Positions 1 through 12,180 of a stretch of 64,000 bases of DNA are shown one piece after another. Origin of the DNA: Strigops habroptila (taxonomy: Eukaryota; Chordata; Aves; Psittaciformes; Psittacidae). The position numbers and the translations under genes were made by a program. Under the pieces are notes generated by a model. That model searched no databases and was not told where the DNA came from. It was given only the letters and a program-made list of their open reading frames with translations. The stretch is from positions 8,835,284 to 8,899,283 of the forward strand of contig NC_046358.1 of assembly GCF_004027225.2 (NCBI RefSeq). Reading direction: 5' to 3'. Numbering within the stretch: the first letter of the stretch is position 1; every line of letters begins with the position of its first letter.

Positions 1-430
1 CTCTGGCTCACAGCAGAGGTTAGAAACCTCATACTCATCTTTGTCCTCTCATTGCTTTTGCTCTAGAGTGACAACAGAAGTACAAGGATGCAGTTGCTTG
101 CATCTGTGTGGAGTTGCAGCTCCACAGATCATCTGTAGACTTAGGAACATGGTATTTCCACACTTCCTTTTTTAAAAAGCTAAAAGTATGCATAATAATG
201 GTTTTTAAATGTCCCCTGTATGCAGTTTATATGTTTACTATTATCACCGTAGTGAGTGCATCTGCGGCCTAGCCAGGCATATCTGTATTCATATATTGAT
301 GCAACTGCTGCTAATGGCTCCAGCACTTCAAGCGCTAGACGACAGAGAGACAGACCGATTCCCCATCCAGCCGTGCCCACAAACGCATCTGGTACACGAA
401 TGCCACAATTAGGAACTGGAAATAGAGATG
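1..430. other. Non-coding, probably first intron of the leftward gene
   Basis: AT-rich sequence left of the CpG island. No convincing exon, RNA gene or repeat was recognised. If the minus-strand donor at 920 is used, this lies inside intron 1 of that gene. Confidence 0.4.
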
Positions 431-920
431 CAGCTATTTTAGAACAGGGTCGGTTCGCCACCAGAACACGTAAATACCGTACCGTTTGCCTCCTTGCAGC
501 AAGGGGGAGGGACAAAAAGAAATCTCGTGCCTATAAATCTGAGTTCTCCGTAGAGGCCGGGGCGGTGATGCCCGCTGCTGGAGCCCGCCAACCTGCCCAC
601 CCCAACTCCACAGACAGGACTGCCCCGTCCCGTACCCCCGCTGCAATAAGCCCCTCTCGGGCCGGCTCCTCGCAGCTCCTGCGCCCGGCAAACTCCCGCT
701 CCCGTAGGGAGACAAACCGCGACGCGGCTCCCACGCAACAACAACGGCTGAGACGGGGCCGCCGGCGAAGGCTCCGCCGCCGGAGCCCGAGGGCCGCACC
801 CGCCGAGGCGGCCGCAGCGCCCCCGGGGACACCTCCGCCCGGCTGCCGGGGCCCGCGGCGGCGGGCGCGCAGGGGGAGCCGTAACGACGACGGCCGCCGC
901 GCAGCGCCGCGTCTCCTCAC

Positions 921-1220
921 CTGGAACGGGGCCGAGGCGGCGGCGGCTCCTCGGGGCGGTCTGGGGCGGCACGGCGAGTCCCTGCGGGCCCCGCGGCGCG
1001 TGGCGGGGTTAGCACGGCGCCCCCCGGCCCGGCCTCCGCCCCATGGCGTGCGGCACGGTCTCTATGGCGACTGCAGTGCCGGGACAGCGCCGGCCCGCCC
1101 GCGGGGAGGGGAAGCGGCTGCGCGCAGCGCGGAGGAACGCTCAGGGGGTTACGGAGGGGCCCGCGGCCCTCCTCAGAAGGGTTAACCCCCTCACGGCCGC
1201 CATCGCTGCGACAGTCCACA
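921..1220 (-). other. TTBK2: Putative non-coding first exon of a leftward gene, probably TTBK2
   Basis: On the minus strand the sequence reads TTCCAG/GTGAGG at 923-916, a near-perfect 5' splice site with the exon ending at 921. The transcription start is only a guess near 1,215, placed from the minus-strand YY1-like ATGGCGGC (1196-1203) and the upstream CCAAT boxes. No protein resembling a kinase N-terminus is visible, so the exon is likely 5' UTR. In human chromosome 15 TTBK2 and UBR1 lie in the same orientation, with the TTBK2 5' end facing the UBR1 3' end; the geometry here is the same. The gene identity is therefore inferred from synteny, not from coding sequence. Confidence 0.4.
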
Positions 1221-1338
1221 CCGGAGCCCGGCCGCGCTCGCCCGCGCTGCCTCTCCGCTCTCGCCCTTCCTCAGCCGCGGTGCCAGCGAGCCCGCTGTCC
1301 TCCGGGGCACCACCCGCATCGTTGTTTCCGGAGCGCTG

Positions 1339-1374
1339 ATTGGGCAGCCGCGGAGATTCCTCCTGAGCAATTGG
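1339..1374 (-). promoter_or_regulatory. Paired CCAAT boxes (NF-Y type)
   Basis: ATTGG occurs at 1339-1343 and again at 1370-1374, so both are CCAAT on the minus strand. Their starts are 31 bp apart, about three helical turns, a spacing common in NF-Y-driven TATA-less promoters. They lie upstream of the putative minus-strand first exon. Confidence 0.5.
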
Positions 1375-4300
1375 TTGTCAGCGCGATCAATTAGGGTGCC
1401 GGGGGCGGGCGCACCCGGGAGCGGCGCTCTGTGCGGGGCTGGGTGAGGGCCGTTGAGCTGTGGTCCCTGCCAGGCCGCCCCGCGCAGCCCCGGCGCAGGA
1501 GCGCGCTGGGCGCTGTAGTTCGCCGCCGCGCTGGCAGCGGCCCGACCCGCCGGGGCTGTGACGAGCCGTTTCCCGCCGAGGTTCTGAGGGGTGGCGGGCA
1601 GTGGCCCATGACGGGGACTGAGGTTGGGCCGCTCCCCGCTGCAGCGCCTGCTCTGGTACTGGTGGGAGCTGCGTCCTCGCTGCGGTACCGGCCTCCTCAG
1701 CCTCCTCCGGTACCTCAGTAGCCCGGGCTCGGTTATCCCCTGGCCTCATCGGCGAAGCTGCCCACACATGGAGGGGGCTGCCCGGGGCCTGCCTGGGCCC
1801 AGGCCACTGCCCTGCCGCCGCGCTGGCGAGAGGGTTGAGGGAAGAGGGGCTGTGGCGGAGATGCCCGTGCGGGGTGTGCCCTGACATCGATCTCAGACCG
1901 CCGGTCCCCCGGGGGCAAGCGCTGCCCTAAGGACACAGCAGGGCTGCCACCCGCGGGCTCCAGGCTGTGCACTAGGGAGGGGCTGGTGTGTCCCGCGCCA
2001 GTACGCCCTTCGGAGGAAAGGCTTCAGCTCTCACAGGTGACTCTTCACTGCAGGCAGGACTCTCCAGCCGTGTGAGACAATGGAGCGGGTACTCCATCGC
2101 ACATGTGCCATCGCACAACAGCCGACAGGACGGGCGTGTAGGCCACGGTGTCAACCCAGAGGCTGGATCCATCTGGCAGAGCGGCAGCTAGGAGAGAGCT
2201 GTTCTGTGGGAAGGGGAAAGAACAGATTTGCTGTGCTCGCAGCAGCTTGTACGAAGTGAGTAAACACACCGCAGTCTTCCCCACGTGTGAAGTTTCCTTA
2301 AAAGTTGTTTATTTCCTTGCAGTCAGGCAGATAAGATGATGATAGTGTGAATAATTTAAACCCTTTCTTCATTCGCCACAAAGAGATCCTAGTCAAAGAG
2401 TAAGGATGGAAAACAGTATCTCCTACTGCTGCTTTATGAGTAGGAAGATCTTAGTACTTGTGGTTTACAAATGAGTTACCCAGCAGTGGGAGCTGTGAAC
2501 CTAACCTAACAGCGAGCTCAAACAGTTGTGACTTGCTCAGTGTCAGCTTCAGCCAGGTGCTTCTTCATTCACAAAGTGAACTCCCTCCAGCAGCAGGCCA
2601 CCAGTTGTAGTGGTGTAGATAAGCACGGGTGAGAAGCATATATTCCTCTATATAGAGAGAATGGGTGTGTGTGTGTAATGTGTCCTAACTAACAGTTAAA
2701 GCAGTTAATAAGAAAGCTGATATTATGAAGGAATGTTCATTTTGTGAATGGAAATGAACCAACCTTGATTGCAGTAGGTGGGAAGGGTTGCTTTTTCCTT
2801 TTTTTCTTTTGTTCTACTAGTACAACTCTTAGCCAATTGTAAAATGGATTTATGAGTTATGCTTACCTTTGATAGACATTTACAATTTCTCAGATGGAAA
2901 TTATTCCTCTGGAGCTACCTATTGTTCCAAACATGTCTACAGTTATTCTAGGCCAGCCCCTCATACTCATTCTTACTAAACAAATATTTTTTATATTCAC
3001 TCTGAAGTAGACAGTATGTTTCCTCCTAAAGTGTAATCGAGGGTATGTGAATGCCCTAACCGCCTCTTAAGTAATCCCAACACCACTTGCTGTGTTCAAG
3101 GCGCAGTGGCCAGCTCATGAATATGAATGTACCTGTGAAGAGTCTTTTATTGTTCCCCCAATAACTGACGTATTGCCTGAGGTGTACAATTCTTCAGGAA
3201 AATCATCTGATTCTATTAATGAGAATGGAAAGGCCTTAAACTTGTTTGTCTGGTTTGTCTGTTTACCTGTTTAGCAGTGCGAATCCAAGGGGTATAGCTT
3301 TTCTCATTACTTTGTAATTCACAAGTTAGCAATTCATTATGTAATATAACCAGGATGTCGTGCACAATGTCATGGAAATCACATCGTGAGTACATCTTCT
3401 TAGCATCCTGTAAGTGAGCAGGCACACTGCAGGTTTTCAAAGACCTAATAGCCTTTCCGTTCATCCTAAGTTAAAGTTATAGTGATCTGTTAGTTTTCGA
3501 ATTACCATGGAATTGTCAGATGTAGACGAAACCTGAATGAACCAAATAAAAGTCAAGCAGGGAAGAAATAAACTAAAACTTCTTTCAATTTTCTCAAAAG
3601 GAAAATCTGTTTCCACTTCAGTGGAGGAGGTTTTTAAAGAAAAGATCTAATCTTTTCTAATTCACTGCTCCAGAAATACACCAAGAGGTTCTTCAAGGCT
3701 TTCTGTTCTACTATTTTGGGTTCAAAGATGATGGTAAGTATAACAGATACCAGCGTTTGCTCTGTCAATGCAAACTTTTAGAATAATAAAAAAAAAATCA
3801 TGCACACAAACCCCCCGACATATTAAAGTCTCTATGTAAATATGGAACCATGGTACTCTAGCTTTTTTTGCAGTAGTACAGGTAGTTAAGCTTTGATGCA
3901 TAGTGTTGATTGGGCTTGGAAAAAGTTGAGCCAAAAAACGGTCCCATTAACAACAGTTTGGATGCAGAGGGAGTAAAAAGGGGGATTAACTGTAGAAAGC
4001 GCCTCTAAATACTATTTACTCTTGCTACTGTTAGAGATGGACTAAAGGGCCAGGTGGATAACTGGTCTGACCCTTTAGGGTATTTTGTATGTTCTGGTGT
4101 AACTATGTTTATTTTGTATGGGAGTTTATTATGCAGCCTTTGAATCAATACATAAAACATATGTGAGTAAAAGAGCCACCTCTGAATCTGCATGGAATGA
4201 TAATGGGATTCCTAGGTCCTCCTATAAAGTCAGAAAGCTCTTGCAAGTATATTCAAGTACAGTAGCCCAGCACAGATAAACATTTAACTCTTATGTGGCT

Positions 4301-6279
4301 GTGAATTAATCAAGTCATTTTAGTTTACTACTACTTCTGTAGGAAGAAAAGGGAGAAGAAGAGCAGCTTTTAACTCCAATGCATTGCGGATCTCTGAGTC
4401 TATTCCTACTATGAGTATTCTCTGGAAGTTGCATTCTTATATATACATTATACTTGTCTGTGCATGTAAACAGTATACCTAAATATTTCTTCTTAAAACT
4501 ATTACATTGCTTTTATTATTGCTGAGAAACACTTACACAGAAATTAATTCAACATTTGTATCATAAGTTATACAAAAAATGTTACTTTTATAAATAAATT
4601 ATTAAAATCACAGGAAGGGAAAAATCATTATTTGCACAACAAAGGTTCAGATTTTGCCAAGAGGTGAATTTCACCTTGGAATGGAGAAGAACAAGTACTG
4701 GAAACAATTGTTTGCTGGTTTAACTTTTCTGAAGTCAGAATGATTACATCAACAGGAACTTTAGTCTGTTACTTCCAAAGAGAGGGATAATGAGGTTACT
4801 TAGCAAAGTCAGTCAACAGCTGTAAACCACTGCAAATGGACACCTCTGTGTTTGTTCTGAAGATTTTAACATACCTCAGGTGGTGCAAAGTAAATCAATA
4901 AAGCAGACTTGTCTTCTCTCAGTTCAACCCGAAATGTCTAACTTGGCTGGAGGCTGCAAGGAGGCTAAAGAAAAGTACTGCAGACCAGAACTCTGATGTC
5001 AAAGAGCAGGAGGATTACTGTTAGAAATTACTCCAAATTCCAAACGCTTACCTGCCCAAACCTTATTGTAACCAAGTAGTTCCTATGGAAAGTGGGGGGG
5101 CAGGGAAGAGAGAAAAATGACAGTGTGAAAAAATTCCCAGCCTTGCAAATATGTTCTAACATGTCTAATTTAGCTTCAGTATTTAGTAATAAGTCACCTA
5201 ATGAGGCAATAAATAGAACTGGTCTAAATTTTTAAAATACAGAATCAAGCCTGTGAACACCAAAGTGACAGCAAATATTTCTGGACAAAACTGGACACAG
5301 TTCTAAATTATTTTTTTGTTATTTAAAAAAGAGCAGAGAATGAGAGTATTCCCACATATAAACTCCCAATAGCTTGCTTTCTTGTTTGAAGAACTAGATC
5401 AGAACTTCCAGAATTGTTTGTAGATGGAACACAACTTTCGAGCATTTCAACTTCTGCTTTCTTAGGCTTCATAATAGGTAATGATGGAAAAATAAGTTTG
5501 CTTTCCTGGAAATCTTCCTAGTGGAATAAGTAAGAATTTTCTGAGTGTTTTTTGTCTGAAAGGAATGATCTAATGTTTCATCAAGGAATCTTCAAAAATT
5601 AAAAACCTGTACCTGTGCATATATCTGCTGATGGAGAAGGGTGACATGAGTAACAATGTGTGACACCTTCTGAACTCTGCTGTTATGAATGTGTATGGGA
5701 GTGGATGATTCATCCTGTGAAGTACAGACTCCTTGGTTTCAAACGCATTCATTGGATCTTCTTTGCCCAGCCATCAGGTTGTTTGGCTTATTTATTTATT
5801 TATGTATGAGTCAGAAGTTCTGAGTAATGTTTCTGCTTAGTTGACCACAGAAGTAGGAGACAAAGCTCCAGATTTTTTTTTTTTGTGGAGAGTCAGAAGT
5901 CAAATGATTGTCAGAAAAGAGAAGTGACAAAAAGAAAGACAAAATAAAACGGGGGAGGATAGATAGCAAGATGCACAGACTTCCTAAGTATTCATTTCCA
6001 AGAGATGGAGAATTCATAGGTTTGGTTAGTCAGTAAATGAACATCCACCAAATCCTAGAATGTGTTGAAAATTGTAATTAAAACTGAGTATATAAATGGA
6101 GACGGAAACAATGCTCTCAATGAAGAGTAAAAGGGTAAACATGTTTTATAAGCTCACATTTCAGGCAAATGTCAATGAGCAAAAGAAGTATTGACCAAGG
6201 ATGGGATAGGACTTACAGAGTTTTGTAGATGTTTAACCAGGTATCCAGTTCATGGCAAATGAAAAATCACAAGACCTTG

Positions 6280-6640
6280 AGACAGCAAGTTCAGCTCTTT
6301 TCCTAAGGAAGGATCAATTGTCCCTACAATATCGCTGGCTGATATTTGTCAACCTCTCCTAAAAGTACACTGTGGATGGAAATCAAGCTTTTTCATGGGC
6401 TGTTTCATTGTTCTCATGAAAAGAAAGACTTCACCTATTATTTCTTCTCGTATCATTAAAGGAATTTATTCCCTTCCTCTGTCCAACCACCTTAAAATTA
6501 CTTGAACACTGTTTTCACCTGTCACCATCAGTCTTCTCTAGAGTAAGAAAACTGAGTTTCTTCTGCCTTTTTTTCATAGATCATTTCTAGACACAGTGTC
6601 AATAAGCACGATGTCACCGCTGAAGGGACAGAGGGATCTT
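6280..6640 (-). repeat. Degenerate CR1-like LINE fragment (antisense)
   Basis: The phrases CACCTGTCACCATCAGTC and, further on, CTTCTGCCTTTTTTTCATAG match, by recall, the reverse complement of the central part of old avian CR1 elements. The copy is highly diverged and its ends are approximate. Confidence 0.45.
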
Positions 6641-9600
6641 GGATCTTTTTCAGAGGAGCAATAAGAGCACTGTGTCCAGGTGGTGGGTTTTGTCTATTTG
6701 ACAGCTTCAGAAACTTTGTAAGTCTCTTTTTCTTTTTTTGGTAACTGTCATTTTTGATTCCTAAAAGAATCTCAGATTCCCTACAGGATGTCCTGAGTAA
6801 TATTGTTCAGTTCAATAGTGTCTACAGAGTGAAAATCAGCATCAACACCAGGTTTATAATAAGGTGTGAAGAGGGAGACTTCCTGATTAGTATAGGAGGT
6901 CTCTTCAAGGAGAAATGTGAGAGTGTATGTCTGACCGCTTTGCTAGGGGAGGAAGGGTCGATTGGCAGTATAGTGCACCCAAGTATTGATGCTATGAGAT
7001 ATGGAATGGAAAAAGGAAATTTTACCTCATGGTGTAAGGGGAATTTTGTTGGAAACCTTCATAATGTGTGTGTAATTCCATTTTGCAAAAAGCTTCCTGA
7101 TGACTGACTTGTGATGATATGATCCATAGTGAATAAGGTACAAATGTGAAAAGCAAGATTGCTGCACGGTCTGATTACGAATAAGTCATAAAAATGGATT
7201 AGTCTTCAGAAAAAAATTACAGCCAAGATGGAAGTTTTAGGTTACCAACCAATTTAAAATACAGATTCATTTTCCAGCTTTACTATAAACTGCTGCTCTG
7301 ATTTTAAGGTAAATATCCTATTTCTGTGCCTTAGTTTTCCATTTGCAATGATTCACCGTGAGTCAGGAGTGGATGACTCAGAGGTTATGGACAGTACAGC
7401 TCCTATGGATTGAAATCAGAGCTGGCTTGACAGGTACCCACATGGTGTTTCCCGTAATATATAGGAGCTCGAAAGACTAGTGGGACATGTGCACTGCACT
7501 TCATGCAAGCTTGCTACAATCTTCTTTTTGCCTGAGACACTCCAGCATCCATCTTGTTATAACCTTTAAACATCTAAAAATGAAAATTAATAATACTTTT
7601 CCTGATTTGTTTATTCTGTGATGTTCTTCAGGCAATTAAATGAGCTGGCATGAGAGTATCTGTATTTTGCAGGGTACCGGGGTCTCTTGGTACAATGGCA
7701 GTACAGTGTAAAGCTGTAGTTGCAAAACATATTATTTACTTAGTTTGCAATAAGTTTTGTGGCATCCTAATGTACAAACTGGGTTCTTTTAAATTACTGT
7801 CCACCCCCATTACCTCTTGTCTTTGAGTTTTGATACTCCCTCTGCCAACTCTGCTATTCCATAAGAATCTCAAATGATGGATTTAACTTAGGTGTCTTCA
7901 TCAAACTAGAACAACTGTAATCATCTAGATAATGCTATACTTCCTTCCTAAAAGTTCCAAAATGCAATTGAAAGATGAATATTCTGCAAAGACCCAATTG
8001 CTTCTATTTGCCTAATAACTTACACTTCTCAGTATCTACTATGTGATTCATAACTTTACCAAGGCCAAAAAAAGCAGATGGTCTGGATTCCCTTTTTCAT
8101 ACCCTCTCCACATTAACACATATCAGCGAGAATCTCTTCCTGAATATGGACTCTCCCTCTGAAGCACTGACCTGTTAAAGAGGGGTCATATACTACCTGC
8201 TAGTGTCAGACTTAGTAAGTGCCTCCAGTTTTAGTCCACCACTCTAAAATCTCTTCTCATTAGTTATCATTTGCATTAAACAGAAGATGAAATGGAAAGC
8301 CATTGAAATATAAAAATAAAACATTAACTTTTGGAAACTAGGTGTAAAATTAAATTTTGCAGCATGCATCATCCCAGCTAGCTATTTAATTGGGCTAATT
8401 CAGAATACATCTGTCCTTGCTTGTGGACTTATATATGAATGGTACTAAACAGATGAGTAATTGGCCAAACATTTATTAAATTTACCTCTTTCAGATCCTA
8501 AGCCACAACACAGCAATCTCCACTGTTAGCAGGAAAGCGGGTGATAGATGGCAGATAGATGGCAGGTATAATCACTCCTGCTGAGGTACAAAACGTTACT
8601 CTATCATTATGGTCTTGGTGTCCAGGCTTCCCAGCAGGTTTGTAGGAAAGTGCATCATGGTTAATTATAGATGGCCATAAACCAAAACTAATTTCTGAGT
8701 ATTTCAACTTTTAATATTAAATTTGCAGCTGAAACCATTTCCCAGTACGAGATGGAACAAAAAATACAGGTAGCATTGACCTCTAACTGCAATAAGACTG
8801 GATTTAAGTTATTTCCTACCATGATGCATTCCTGAGCTTGCCCTAGCTGTGTGAGTGACCTCTGATTTCTCTAACATAAATAAAATAAAGCTGCTTACTT
8901 TGCACTGTAGGAAAAGAACTACATACAGCAGCACTGCCATCTTCTGCTTGCTTTCTGTCATACATGCAAGTACTAGGTTTATATTGCAAAGCAACAACAG
9001 GGAAGGTGCATTTTTCTACTGGTAGGTATCTGAGGCAATAACGTTTTCTAATGCTCAGGGATAACATATGTCTGGAGTTCCACAGATGTGTGGGGTTTCA
9101 CACATGAACTTTTTCTGGGCATAGAAAAGGGTTTCAGACATTTATCCAGGATCTCTAATATATCCCATTCCAGCCAAAGCAATAGCTCAAAAATCTCAGG
9201 CAAATGTGCGCATTTGTGTGCTTGTGCTGTCCACAAGGAATATATTTCACCTGTTGAATATGCTCTGTAGAATTGATCTGTACACAAATGTACACATTTG
9301 AACAGAGCTATTATTCCTTGTGGTCTGCACGAGTACAGCAAGTCCAAAGCATGAATGATTCATGTGCACAGGACTAATTCAATGCAGCTGAGGCATATTT
9401 GATCCCATGCAAGCGTTTATGTGGTCCATGTGCAGTAGGTCCAGCAGGTCCTAGATGTATCACATAGGCTTTTGATCTGAAGTTTCCTGCCAGACAGACA
9501 GAAAGCTGGAAGCCCCACCTCTGGTATTTCCTTTAAAAAGGTGAAGATATGGTAAATGATATTTTTCTGAACTGAAGTTGCCCGCAAAGGGCACATTGAG

Positions 9601-12143
9601 CCTGTATGGCTTCAGGGACGTGCCACACATGAAGGAAGCAGCTCTGGGAAAGTTTGCCATACAGTACTAGGTGATGCATTGTTGGATGGAGCTTTCAGCA
9701 TAACCATTAGGTATGAGTTTGATTGTATCAGAAAAACAGAAAAGAGAGAGAATTTCACTGTATGAGTATGCTGCTGGGACATGTCTGTGGGGTTTTTCAC
9801 CCTGTGGAGGTACAGAGTGACACTGGCAGTTATGATCCTTCCTTTTCCATGCAGTAATGTATGAAATTACTTCTGGCAAGTGAACGAGTCCTGTTTGTTT
9901 TTTCTTCTTAGGATATTGTAGTTAAATATTCCAGTCTCTGCTTTACTCAAGACTTTGATAGGCTGAGTTGCAGTGATAACTAATCTTTCACCTTTCCTAA
10001 GTGTGATAATACAGATGTGTGCAGAGGGGTGTCCACCTTTACAGAAGCATGAGACTTTAAACAAGGTGGGGAGGCATATTTCCAGAACACAGAGTTAGAA
10101 TCACAGTAATATCATGGTACTGGTTTATTGCTCATCATTATCTGGGAGAGGACTAATTAGCTGAGAGTATTCACATGCACTGCTATCCCTGGTGCAGAGT
10201 CCCTCACAGTCAGTCATGTGTGTTCACTGAACTCTGATGTATTATGAACCCTACAGACCAACCCTGCTCCTGCTGAGTGATTCAGTTCAGTGGTACCAAC
10301 ACCACCACGAACTCAATCAAGCATTGCTGCACATTCAGCTTGTTGCCATTACTGTTACCAGTTCAACCCAGCAATGTGCGTCCCACAAATTGCTACAGGC
10401 TGGGCTCAGAAATGCCAGAGGACAAGATGCTTTTGGTTCTGGCTTGGGATAAAGCTTTCAAGAGCCGAGGACAGAGGTTTCTACTAGATTATTCTTGAAC
10501 CTGGAAAGCTTCCCAAACCAGAATCTACTGTGAGTCATACAGAATGATCCAATTGCTCTTGGTTACTTGAATTCCTTTCTTGGACAGAGTCACAGTCAGT
10601 TCAGACAACAGATGATTCCATCCAAAAAATATGGAATGATGGGCAAGGCACATAATAACGAGTGTAAATGATGATTGCCTAAGATTTTCACTTCAGACAG
10701 AAGCAGAAAGTTTCATTCTTCTCTCTCTTGGACCCATACTTATTGTTAAGAACAAATTAAGAACTAATGAAGGCATTAGCAGGTACTGAAGAACAGTCGC
10801 TGTTGCTTGCTAGCCAAAATCTCTGGGGTGCAAAAAGGTGGAAGAAGTTAGTATAAATGCATTTTGTCGGTGAGATCTCAGTTCATTCTCACTCAGCTAA
10901 TTGGCCTGTTTTGCAGGACTTAACCTCGTGGCATAAGAACCTTGAAATAAATCTCTTAGCTACGATTAGAGATGAGAGATTAGCACGGGCAGGAGAGTTG
11001 AAGTCTCTTTCTTCATCTCCACCAGGACAGAAGAACTACACAGACATCAGGAAATCAATACTTCAGTCTTCCTCAGGATGCCCGATCCAGGTATTTTCTC
11101 CACTGTACTCAGCAAGTTGCCAGTTTCGAGATCCTGTTCAGTCCTCTGAAGCAGGTTAGTGGTTTCTTTTACAGATGTATGTTTAACAAAAATGGTGGAT
11201 TTTAGTGAAATTGGTAAGATCAGATGTGGTTTCTTTATGACAAAATTGCAAGCCAAATTTCTGTGGAAAATTTGCATCTAATAAGTAAGTGTTATGTAAA
11301 AATGAATAGCTGTGCTATGTCTTATTCTACGTAGTTGGGGGAAATTGATACCAAAGGAACAGGTAGGTGGCATCTTGGAAGCAAAAAGCTACCTACCATA
11401 TGCTGAGGGAAGCTGTCTTTGAAGTGAGTTAGACAAGGAAAACTTGAGAACAGTATCAATAATATGGGAGGGATGTTCACATTTATTTGGCTTCTTCTGT
11501 TGAAAGAAATATTTCTCCCTTTATAGAATAAATTAGCTTGTTCTCCTGTGGCTGGGATAAAAATGTCTGTGTGTATGTGCTTCATACCTCTGGAGTGCCT
11601 CGTGTGCAATGGCAAGGTGTGTTTCAAAGAACTTTGATAAAGGTGTTAGTTCCATTGAACTGCTGGGAGCATTTGTAGTTTTACAGTAGCCCACTGCCAA
11701 ATGTAACTTGGAGAAGAACAGATGCATATTGCAGAGCAATGACACTTCTAGCACATAACTGCACTTCAGTTCTTTCAGCTGGAAGAACTTCATGATGCTC
11801 AAAAAATGCTACCACGCAGCAGTATGCGCATTGCAATACCTCTTATGCTAATAAATATGTTCAATACTTCATTGAACAGTTAGGGAAAGAATAAAGTCAT
11901 GGTGTGTTTACAAAACTCACTATGATGGGAAGAGAGTCTTCTCGTTATCTAAAATAAATTCAATAAACAGATGATAGGAAAAAATCATCTAAAGAGAAAT
12001 ATCCACATGGAAGCTGGGAACACAGGAACAGAGTAGGTAAGTTGTTCTTCTGTCCCAGCCTCAATGCATTCAAAGTTTCATGAGAAACACAGTGTGTCCC
12101 TAAGATCCTTTGTGGAATCCCAGGTATATGAGTGATAGCCAGG

Positions 12144-12180
12144 GTCAGTCAACAAGTGGTCACTGCACTTGTTGACTGAC
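12144..12180. repeat. Perfect 15-bp inverted repeat (hairpin)
   Basis: Left arm GTCAGTCAACAAGTG at 12144-12158, 7-nt spacer at 12159-12165, right arm at 12166-12180 exactly the reverse complement. Pairing stops abruptly outside the arms. No U-run follows, and the stem is much shorter than a microRNA precursor. Confidence 0.9.

Larger units (their letters stand above)
440..1900. promoter_or_regulatory. CpG island
   Basis: A stretch very rich in C+G and CpG, sharply different from the AT-rich sequence on both sides. Long open frames here on both strands (for example 256-1185 plus) encode Arg/Ala/Pro-rich strings typical of unselected GC-rich DNA, so I do not call them genes. The island holds two CCAAT boxes, a YY1-like motif and a consensus minus-strand splice donor, and I see no TATA box. 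That pattern fits a housekeeping-type promoter. Confidence 0.9.

Noticed and set aside
256..1185. 309-codon plus-strand open frame in the CpG island
   Set aside because: Arg/Ala/Pro-rich composition typical of GC-rich DNA, overlapping frames on both strands, no domain.
6754..7107. 117-codon plus-strand open frame in the intergenic region
   Set aside because: No recognisable domain, no promoter or splice context, and just right of an old CR1 fragment; probably chance.
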